64,000 nt of DNA from Megalonaias nervosa (lineage: Eukaryota > Mollusca > Bivalvia > Unionida > Unionidae). The DNA lies in assembly GCA_016617855.1 (NCBI GenBank), contig JAECUM010033713.1, positions 1 through 64,000 on the forward strand, written 5' to 3'. Both the position numbers and the translations under genes were made by a program. Shown here piece by piece: positions 1 to 9,600 of this stretch (the first letter of the stretch is position 1; the number at the start of each line of letters is the position of its first letter). The notes below the pieces were generated by a model. It saw only the letters and a list, made by a program, of their open reading frames with translations, was not told where the DNA came from and did not search any database.

Positions 1-1251
1 AAATTATAATGTTATATACAACAGATGTATTGCATATAAATCCACTAATAATTATAATAATAATAGCTACAACACGTGAGAACGAAGGAGATGTGAATAG
101 CAAGAATAGAGGATAGACCTGGTGAAATTACTTTGAGATGGATATCGATATCATTCTACACAAAATTATGTACATATAACATGCCCACATACCAGTGATA
201 TGAACATAAACAATTAGCAGGAATTCTTTTGGTAATGATCATTTCACTTAATACCAACACCCCACCAAGAAAAGAATATATCAGAAATAGAAAATAAAAA
301 ATTGACTGGGTGCAAGTTGTGCTCTACACAATCCCCCACCGACAAATCTTTTAAATTGGTCTGTCGCTCATGCACATTATCTTTGACACGTGGAATTGAG
401 TTCCTCCCGATTAAAATACGTTTGCAATACTAAAAGTCTGTTATTTAAGTGAGAGTCAGCACAGGGTATTTATTCATACATAGCCCGAAAATATCCGAGT
501 TTGACCTGGTGAACCTACAAAAATGTTCATCTTAAACCTTTTTGATTCGGACTTTGGCTAGAAAACTAAAATTAATTTAAAGATTTTTTTCAAACATGAG
601 GATGAGATTATAAGTGATACATATTGTATGATTAACTTAGAGTTCATATAAAACAATCATTCCATGTATGTTATCTTATAAATAATTTTACATTCATGAC
701 AGTGTAAACTGTGTCTATCATACGTTGTGAGGTTGCACGCTTCGAGTAATTGAAAACAATATGCAGTCACCCCATATAACTTTATTTTAATTTCAATTAA
801 TTCTTACAAAATAACGTTTAACATTACAATATTTTTCTAAAATGTTTGTGAAAACAGTTATTTATGTCAAGAAAACGTCGTAAAAACCACTCTTTATGCG
901 AAATTTGTATACAGATGATGAGCAAATGACACACAGTTAAACATGTATGTGATAACATGGTGAGTATTAAAGCTTTAATAGTTATCATCAGTTTGTTTGT
1001 ATTTTTTTTTTCTGTTTTGCTAGCAACAAGACGACTACTTTAGGAACATTTGAGTCAGTCCATTCGACAACAAGATCATAATAAATATGATTATGATAGT
1101 AAAGTAAAAAATGCGTCATTATTCCTATTATTTCTATAAATGTCCGCAATTTTCTTATTTTCCTTTTGATTCATTACTGAAACATACCCTAGATGTAAAG
1201 TGACAAAGTTTATAATAAATCAAGCTGAAATTTAGATTACTTTGACCGCAG
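1..1251. other. AT-rich sequence with no recognisable gene
   Basis: No long reading frame, RNA gene or tandem repeat was recognised here. The sequence is AT-rich and has short homopolymer runs. It ends exactly at the CGCAG target duplication of the LTR retrotransposon. Confidence 0.5.
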
Positions 1252-1479
1252 TGTTATGTTTTGCTAAGCAGCGCAAAACATGGTTTGGTCTAACTACTTT
1301 AATGGCTAGACTACAACTAATTTCAAACAGTGAAAATACAGGCACACTAGTTTCTCACGCTAATGTTATCATAAGGCATATAGGGTTACAACTGAGTGAG
1401 AGCCTGGAGCTGACCTTAGGTGACCTGTAACTGTCAGACCATTTGTAGCAGCAGAATGTTAATACCGTATATTACCACA
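1252..1479 (-). repeat. 3' LTR of the Ty3/gypsy element
   Basis: This 228-bp copy matches 5662-5889 nearly throughout and has TG/CA ends on both strands. It is the 3' LTR because the element reads on the minus strand. A purine-rich tract lies immediately inside it. Confidence 0.95.
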
Positions 1480-1488
1480 ACTCCCCCT
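1480..1488 (-). other. polypurine tract
   Basis: On the minus strand a run AGGGGGAGT directly abuts the TG start of the 3' LTR. This is the expected position and composition of the plus-strand DNA primer of LTR elements. Confidence 0.75.
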
Positions 1489-1738
1489 AAAAATGTTTTG
1501 TGCTTTTCTTCTAAATTCACATATTCATTTCTCCTTTTCTTTTTAGTAACTTGTAAACATATTCAAACTTTACAAAGTTCTATTTTGCACATGAATATAT
1601 ATCTCTAATAGTTTCTGGTGAATTGCAAAAGTTCTACTAATTGTAGTTAAAATTAAGTTCTAGCCCTATGACATTCACAATCATTCTTACACTCATGAAA
1701 ACAAATACATGGTGATATATTGGCATTGCCACTAAAAT

Positions 1739-2810
1739 CTATAGTCCTAATATTTTTTTGATGATTAATGGCATCTTGTCATTCAGTTCAGTGACCTCCT
1801 TGTTAGCATCTTCATATGTATCATATATCTCTGGTAATTTCTCATTTGTTTGTAACAGATGTCTTCGGTTTCTCCTGTATATAGCACCATCCTGGGTTTT
1901 CACATCATACGACCTTGGAGTGCTACATTTTCTGACGACTACAGCTGGTTGCCAAAGATCTTGTCTTCTGCTTCTAACTTTGTCTCCAGAAGTCAGATTT
2001 GGGAGCTCTTTAGTTGTTCTGTCATACTGTTTCCTTTGCTGATTTTTCTTTTCAACCAGTTCCCACTTTAGGTTTCTTTCTTTTATAACTTGTGGATGTA
2101 GCTGTATGTTGGTGGTAGGTAAAGTCGATCGAAGTCTTCGACTCATTAGTATTTGTGCCGGAGGTTCTATATCATCAATTGATGTATTTCGATACTGCAA
2201 TATCGATAAATATGGATCTTTTCCATCTCTCTTTGCCTTATTGAGAATTCCTTTGACAGTTTGAACTGTTCTTTCTGCTAAACCATTAGATTGTGGATAC
2301 TTGGGACTTGATGTAGTGTGTCTGAATCCCCAGGTTTTTGCAAACTGACCATATTCTTTTGAGGAGAACTGTGGTCCACTATCACTCCTTACTTCTAGTG
2401 GTATTCCATGTCTTGCAAAAACTGACATTGTGTGTGTGTGTGATTACTGTGCTTGCTCGTTCATTTTCTAACTTGGCAACTTCAAAATTTCTGGAGCAAT
2501 AGTCTACTATCAAGACATAGTTGTAATTATTCCACATAAATAAATCTGTTCCAACGATTTCCCATGGTGCGGTAAGTTGTGTAGATAACAATGGTTCTTT
2601 TTGATTTGACTTTCTGTATTCCTGGCAAGTAGAACAATTCGATACTGTGTCTGCAATCTGTGCATTCATGCCAGGCCAATACATACTGTCTCTTGCTCTT
2701 TGCTTTGTCTTCTCAATGACCATATGACTTTTGTGTAACTCTTTTAGCATTTCTTTCTGAAGAGCATCTGGTATTACAATCTTCTCTCCTTTTAGAACTA
2801 ATCCGTCCAT
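1739..2810 (-). pseudogene. retrotransposon integrase (frameshifted)
   Basis: This is the C-terminal part of pol. The upstream frame (2382-2810) has the HHCC zinc-binding region, ending in CSTC, and two acidic motif stretches GTDLF and VDYC. The downstream frame (1739-2428) continues with SDSGPQF and the GLAERTV motif holding the catalytic Glu, then a basic C-terminal region. The two frames overlap by about 45 bp, so a single shift near 2.4 kb, beside a short TG repeat, separates the catalytic residues. The enzyme would insert the cDNA into the chromosome. As it stands no single frame contains the whole D,D-E catalytic set. Confidence 0.88.
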
Positions 2811-2927
2811 TTCTGAAAGTTCATCTCTGCAGTTCCAGAAATTCTGATTTCATATGGTACGAGATGTTTATCTTTTGGCCATCCCTTTTGAATCATTTCT
2901 CGTAATTTGGTCATTTTATCATCACGT

Positions 2928-4290
2928 TTAGTTCCATTCTTTATTGCTTCTAATTGTATCTGCAATATGTATATTTGACATGATTATGTGCACATAGAAC
3001 ACAATTTCATTATCCATGTTCATCTCAGATGTGTTCGTCTGTCTGTATGCTCTCGACAATGTATCTGCTACAATTAACTCTTTTCCTGGACAATACGTTA
3101 AGTCAAAACTGTACTTCTGCACTCTTAAAAGCATTCTCGGAAGTCTAGGCGGTGCGGCAGATAGAGGTTTCTTGATGATTGATTCCAGAGGTTTATGATC
3201 CGATTCAACTTGTACTTGACGACCATAAGTATATTGATTAAATCTTTCAAGACCAAATAACACAGCAAGCAGTTCTTTTTCGATCTGTGCATACCTTGTT
3301 TCTGCATTTGTCAAAGACCTTGATGCAAATGCTATGGGTTTGCCTGACTGCATTAACACTGCTGTAAGTCCTGATTTTGATGCATCACAACTAACAACGA
3401 CAGGCTTCTTAACACTGAAGTATTTCAACACAGATTCTTTGCTTAGAATATGTTTGATCTCTTCAAATGCATGTTTTTGTGCAGTTTCCCAAACAAATTC
3501 ATTGTCACTTTTCAAAAGTGCTCTGATTGGCTCTGTCATTGTAGACATATTTGGGATAAATTTCGCTAGGTAGATGACTGTACCAAGTAATCTTTCAGTT
3601 CCTTTGTTGTCAATCGGAGCGGTCATTTCTGTGATGGCTATTACTTTTTCTGGGTCGGGTTTAATACCTGATGATGTCAACATGTGTCCCATGTAGCACA
3701 CTTCTGTTAGTCCAAATTGGCATTTTTCCAGATTAGTGTCAGATTTATTTCCTGGCATCTCTTTAAAACATTTTTCAGTTTTCCATCATGATCTTCCTTT
3801 GAAATCCGCCCAAAAATTATGTCATCTATGTAAATCTCCACCCCAGGCAGGTCCTCAAAACACTGTGCCATGCGTTTCGGGAACACTTCTTGAGCAGATT
3901 TAATACCAAATGGCATTCTTAGGTAGCAATATCTACCAAATGAGGTGTTAAATGTTGTCAATAACTGGTTTTCCTCATCCAGGGATATTTGCCAGCAACC
4001 ATGATTGGCATCTAATTTGGAGAAAACCTTAGCTCCAGCCATCCTTGTGGTTATATCTTCAATTGTAGGATGTTGATAATGCTCTCGCCTGACAGCTTGA
4101 TTCAAATTTCTCAGATCTAGACAAATTCGTAGTTTTTTCGACTTGGGGTTTTCAACAACTACTAATGAACTGACCCATTCTGTTGGTTCATCTACTTACC
4201 GTATTACATTTTTCCGTTCCATCTCTTCCAAAGTTAATTTAAGTGGTTCTCGTAAAGCTGTAGGAACCGTCCTTGGTGGATTGATGACAG
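2928..4290 (-). pseudogene. retrotransposon reverse transcriptase and RNase H (broken)
   Basis: Reverse transcriptase signatures are clear: a stretch ending in RNLNQAVRREHY, the palm region FGIKSAQEVF, and the catalytic box YIDDI near 3.83 kb. A frame change near 3.71-3.76 kb leads into the thumb and RNase H, with CDASKSG and the region ending in ESDHKPLE. An in-frame TAA near 4.20 kb interrupts the N-terminal part. The enzyme would copy element RNA into DNA inside gag particles. The breaks and the altered frame imply that this copy makes no full-length polymerase. Confidence 0.9.
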
Positions 4291-4338
4291 GTTTCGCATT
4301 TTTGTCAATTGTGATATGATATTTTTGTTTCAGGCATC

Positions 4339-5070
4339 CTAGACCTTTGAAACACTGTGGAAATCTTTCACGATGTGATTGTCCTTATTCCTGTGAACAT
4401 TGCAAACTACTTGTATTAAGTGCAAATCTTGAGACGATTTGAACCCAAGAATAGGCGGTTGGTTTGTTTTTGTGATATAAAAATCAAGTTCTTGATTCAT
4501 GCACTTTAATTTGCATTTGCCTATGACAATTAATTTGTCACCAGAGTAGCTTGTGAGACAGGTCTTGGTTGGTTTTACTTCAACGTTGTCAATGTTCATT
4601 GTTTCAAAAATGTGATTTGGAATGATGTTTACTTGCGAGCCAGTATCAATTTTAAATTTGACATCAGTACCATGAAGTGTTAGAGTGACGTAGCATTCTT
4701 TGTCACTGATTTCAGTGTTTGCCTTTGTCACTGTTCCTACAAAAGATGTTTCGTCTCCTTCACTTGATAATTTTTGCATACCATGCACCCGTTTTATCTT
4801 GCAGCATTTAAGAAAATGATGCTGTTTTCGACACCTGTAGCACGTTTTCCCATAGGCTGGACACCTACCTTTTCCTTGTAATTTGCCACATTTACCACAG
4901 TTGAATAATCTGGAGTCTGATTTCATACATAACATTTCCGCTTTCTTTGGTTGTGCCATTTTCTTTTCTTTTTTCTTCATTTTCACACCATGAACTTCTG
5001 ATGCAGCAGCTTCATTTTTCATACTTTGAATCTGCTTTTTGGATTCTTCGTCTGCTCTGCAGATAGCCAT
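4339..5070 (-). pseudogene. gag-pol segment: zinc knuckle and aspartic protease
   Basis: The frame shows a Cys/His knuckle region (CYRCRKQHHFLKCC, preceded by a second Cys pair) typical of a nucleocapsid. Next comes the retropepsin-type active site FKIDTGSQVNIIP, with the catalytic Asp in DTG. The upstream gag frame ends at 5085 in a different phase. The sequence reads smoothly if one T is missing in the short T run near 5.10 kb, so gag and this segment were probably one polyprotein. A programmed shift is the alternative. Confidence 0.85.
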
Positions 5071-5084
5071 TGCTTTTTGTAATG

Positions 5085-5549
5085 TCAGTTGATCTTCTCG
5101 TAAAGTCTTTCTTTTACTTTTTCAGAATTAGTCCCACAGACAATTCTATCTCTAATCATTTCATGCTGTAGATTTTCAAATCTGCAGTTCTTTGCAATCA
5201 ATTTAAGTTCAGTTACATATTGGTCAACGGTTTCATTCTTCTGTTGGATTCTTGTATTGAATCTGTGCCTTTCTACTGTGATGTTCTGCTTCGGACTGCA
5301 ATAATCCTCAAACTTTTTGATCAGTGGATCAGTTTTTTCAGCTTCATTGGCCTCCAATGTAAATGTGTTGTAAATGTCTCTACCATCCTGACCAATAATA
5401 TACAGGAAAGCACTGAATTTTTCTTTGTCTTCTTTATCTGCAAGCGCAACATCTAAGTAAAACTGCATAGTCTGCTTCCACCTCCTCCAAGTTTCTGCTA
5501 GATGGTGGGAATTAAAGTCCATTTGAGGTGGCTGATTGAGTTTTTCCAT
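5085..5549 (-). pseudogene. retrotransposon gag (capsid) region
   Basis: A 154-residue frame starting MEKLNQPPQMDF lies just inside the 5' LTR and primer site. It has the alpha-helical gag pattern with a W-x(2)-WKQ motif near the N terminus and a YVTELKLIAKNC stretch typical of Ty3/gypsy gag. It would form the virus-like particle in which reverse transcription occurs. It stops where the knuckle/protease frame takes over. The first ATG is used because only about 110 bp separate it from the LTR. Confidence 0.85.
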
Positions 5550-5648
5550 GATGTCACAATGAACACATTAACTTGTGTATCCAAATTTCAGTATCGTTAT
5601 GGAGATATACTTCTTAATGGTATAAATCCAACTTATTCTAAAATTTTG

Positions 5649-5661
5649 ACTTCTGACACCA
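5649..5661 (-). other. primer binding site, probably for tRNA-Leu
   Basis: On the minus strand TGGTGTCAGAAGT begins directly after the 5' LTR. TGG is the complement of the tRNA CCA tail, and the remainder fits tRNA-Leu 3' ends as I remember them. The tRNA identity is inference. Confidence 0.7.
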
Positions 5662-5889
5662 TGTTATGTTTTGCTAAATAGCACAAAACATGCTTTGGTC
5701 TAACTACTTTAATGGCTAGACTACAAATGATTTCAAACAGTGAAAATACAGGCACACTATTTTCTCACGCTAATGTTATCATAAGGCATACAAGGTTACA
5801 ACTGAGTGAGAGCCTGGAGCTGACCTTAGGTGACCTGTAACTGTCAGACCATTTGTAGCAGCAGAATGTTCATACCGTATACTACCACA
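5662..5889 (-). repeat. 5' LTR of the Ty3/gypsy element
   Basis: This 228-bp direct copy of 1252-1479 is followed outward by the second CGCAG duplication. It carries the promoter end of the element, because transcription runs toward lower coordinates. Confidence 0.95.
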
Positions 5890-5894
5890 CGCAG

Positions 5895-6617
5895 CTATAG
5901 CTTGATTATTTTCAGTCTGTCCTTTTCTGTCGCAAATATGTTGTCGTTCTCTTTTGTACAATATTTGTGAGTTTCAAACTTGTCTGGCACTATTATTTTG
6001 TACCTGAAAGTAGAATACTTCTCGTTTTGCATGTTTGTTTGCTTGTGTAAATGAGATAAGCTCAAACTTCCTATTTAGATAATAATTTTTAAATTTTCGT
6101 TTTCACGAGACAACTATATCTGACAACTGAAAGCGTATTACAGGGCAGGGAGGTAGCCGGGGATATCGTATTAACATCATAGTTATGAGAATATTGTTGA
6201 GATTGCGCAGGAGTCAAAACTAATTTTAATTGAAAATGTCTGAGATAATATCGTCACTCAATCATACACATTTATCCACTTATGTGGAATATGTTCATAA
6301 GGCTTTTGGATTTGGTACAGTCTGCGATCTTGAACACTAATAGTAAACTTGCACGGAAACTGGCGTACGCCGTAACATTCAAAGCAATTTAAAGTGCTTG
6401 CTGCTTCCTTTGGATAAGGCAATTTTCCAAGTGTGATGAAGATAGTTGGGTATTCAGGAAATGTCAGAAAAGAAATGAATATTTTACCATTAATTTTGCA
6501 ATACAATATGTGTCTACAAGGACTGGTCTTTGATACACAGTTTTGAACATTTGACTGTCACCCTTAACAGTAATCTCTATCAGCAAGCATTAAACCTGAA
6601 ATTTTGATTCACGTTAG
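5895..6617. other. spacer between retrotransposon and ankyrin gene, no gene recognised
   Basis: No convincing exon was seen. It may hold the promoter or upstream exons of the ankyrin-NTPase gene. No clear TATA/initiator pair was found. Confidence 0.4.
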
Positions 6618-6677
6618 CTAAGTCAAATTCGTGTGTGGGAATCTTCGTCCGAACACAGTGCTCTGATTCTGGAGCAT

Positions 6678-9600
6678 ATGTATTTTGTACTTATATGCTA
6701 TCTTCTTTTATTGCTTTCTTTGGTTTGTTCTTTGTTGTCTTATGTTTGCATTTTGAAAGATATAATACAATTAGCTGGACAGATTTATGAGCAAAATATT
6801 TTCTTGTTTTCAGGTTTAAGCCAAACTATATTGGAACAACATAGATCTCATGCTGAGAAAAACTTTATTGAAACTCAAGGATACAGAGATGCAAATAAAA
6901 AACTGCAGCAACACAGGAAACTGATAATAACAGGTAAATCAGGGCAAGGTAAAACATACTTGGCTCGTCAGCTCATGAATAAAATCATGGCAGATAACGC
7001 CGATATTAGACCTCTGATTGTGTCCACTGTTGAGCAATGGAGAACTCTGGTAGATTCTTCTACCACTTTAGGTATAATTGTTGATGACATGTGTGGGAGG
7101 ATTTGCTTGAGTGAAGAATTGACAGAATGGAGAGAGGAATCTACATATATGCCAGATCTTATCGAAAATGGAAAACACGTGGTCATTTTTACAATGAAAT
7201 CGTATTTGCATGAGAAAATATTGGCAGCTATACACCCCATATCATCTGAAGAAATCCTTTTGAAATTAGACACGATTAGTTTGAAATTATCCGAAAAGAC
7301 CGAATTCGCAAACAGGTACCTCAAAGAGTTTGGTTTAACTGACGTTGAAGTATCAGATTTATGTGAAATACAAGAAGCACCTGTGGGATTTCCACAAATG
7401 TGTAGAGCTGCAGAGGTGATTAAGGAAAAGTTAAGATTATTTGATCTTTTTCTTAAACCTCGGGAAATGATACTAGAACAAATGAAACATTTCCACCAGT
7501 ATGATAGAATGGCCTATGGTTGTCTTGTTCTTGTGATGTTGTCTGGAGGAAAATTAAACATGAAATCATTCAGAGAGTTTGGCTGTGGCAGCGAAAAGAA
7601 AGAAAACAAAGTCATCTGGGTTTTTAGTTCATGTGATATTCCTGAGGTGACATCCAATCAAGTCATAGACACGTTGAAATCTCTACAAAGTAAATATATT
7701 TCTTTTAATGCAAATGATGAATCGTATTTTTTCAATCATGATTCCATCGAGGAGGTCGTGTTTCTTTCCTATGCAGAAATCTACCCTAAAGAATCACTGC
7801 TTAATTGTCCCTTGGAACTCATTTGTAAACGTTGCACAATCAACTATGAATCCGTACTTCTCGAGAGAACGACAGATGACAATATATTAATTTTACAACC
7901 ATCCTGCCAAGCAATTCTGATCAAAAGATTTGTTAAAGAGTTGAGAGGGGGCAATCCAAGGGATTTTACAATCATTTCGGAGGCAAATGTTTGGTCATCT
8001 AAGGACTTCAGAAACGCATTTATTCTTGAATGCAAAGAAATACATTATTTAGCTGACAAAGATGAAAACTCGCTTCTGGTGCATGCTGCGAATGTTAACA
8101 ACCATGATCTTGTCGATGAAATGCTATACGAACTGGATAATATTCCCATGGATAAAAAGAAAACAGTCACTCAGTTTCTTACAAAAAGTGCCAAATCATC
8201 GTGTGCTCACAAGGATACATATGTACTTAAGAAAATATGTGAAAAAGGCCGTGTAGATGCGAATGATATTCTTCCGAACAGTATTGAAAAGGGATCAGTA
8301 GAAGCAATTGACTTTCTTTTGGAAAGTGGAGCTGATGTTAACTATAGATCTGAAAATGGAGAAAACCTTCTTCACATTGCATGTCTTCACGCTAGACTTG
8401 ATATTGTCAAATCGCTGCATTCAAGAAATGCAAACCTAGTCAACGAATTCGATAATGATCAGCGAAGTGTCAGCCATTCTGTTGGTTCTGGCGGAAGTGT
8501 GGAGACTTTGGAATTTCTTTTACCATTGGGTTTAAATCTGTCGCGTACTGATTCAACCGGATGGAATATTTTGCATTATGCTTGCTGGCATGCAAAGAAG
8601 GATATGACCGAATACTTACTGGATAAGTATCCCAACCTACTATACAGTGTAACAGAAGAGGGGATATCTGTTCTTATGTGTGCCGCATTTGGTGGCAATC
8701 TCAGTAGTTTTAAGAAAATGTATGAATTACTGGACCCTTTGTTAAGAGCTGATCAGAACACACACTCAGATAAAAATAGCAGAAATGACATAAGAAATAT
8801 GATGCAGAAAACAACAGATGAACAGACATTACTGCATATGTCATGTCTAGGAGGTGGCCTAGAAATGACCAAATTCTTGGTAGAAACTTATCCTAATATG
8901 CTGCATGAGGTGGACAACAGAAAGAGTACGCCGGCGGATTACGCTGCAGCAGGCGGCAATGTCGCTGTATTAAGCTATCTCATTGATCGTGGCACAGATC
9001 CGTGGTGTAGAACTTCTGAAAATGAGACGCTGCTGCACAGAGCATGCCTTACCGGTATGTTAGAAATGACCAAATACTTGGTAGAAACTTATCCTAATAT
9101 GCTGCATGAGGTGGACAACCATAAGAGAACACCGGCGCATTATGCTACAGAAGGCGGCAATGTCGCAGTTTTAAGCTATCTCATTGATCGTGGAACAGAT
9201 CCGTGGTGTAGAACCTCTGCAAATGAGACGCTGCTGCACAGAGCATGCCTTACCGGTATGTTAGAAATGACCAAATACTTGGTAGAAACTTATCCTAATA
9301 TGCTGCATGAGGTGGACAACGGTAAGAGCACACCGGCGCATAATGCTGCATGTCACGGCAATATCGCTGTATTAAGCTATCTGATTGATCGTGGCACAGA
9401 TCCGTGGTGTAGAACCCCTGAAAATGAGACGCTGCTGCACAGTGCATGCCTTAACGGTAAGTTAGAAATGACCAAATACTTGGTAGAAACTTATCCTAAT
9501 ATGCTCCATGAGGTGGACAACGGTAAGAGAACACCGGCGCATTATGCTACAGAAGGCGGCAATGTCGCAGTTTTAAGCTATCTCATTGATCGTGGCACAG

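Larger units (their letters stand above)
1252..5889 (-). mobile_element. Ty3/gypsy-type LTR retrotransposon, full length but decayed
   Basis: A complete element is bounded by two 228-bp direct repeats that start TG and end CA, and is flanked on both sides by the 5-bp duplication CGCAG (1247-1251 and 5890-5894). Read on the minus strand the order is 5' LTR, primer binding site, gag, CCHC knuckle plus protease, reverse transcriptase, RNase H, integrase, polypurine tract, 3' LTR. Integrase downstream of RNase H is the Ty3/gypsy order. The coding region is split over several frames and has at least one stop in the RT, so the copy is probably inactive. The LTRs differ at about 11 of 228 positions by eye, so the insertion is not recent. 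Confidence 0.95.
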
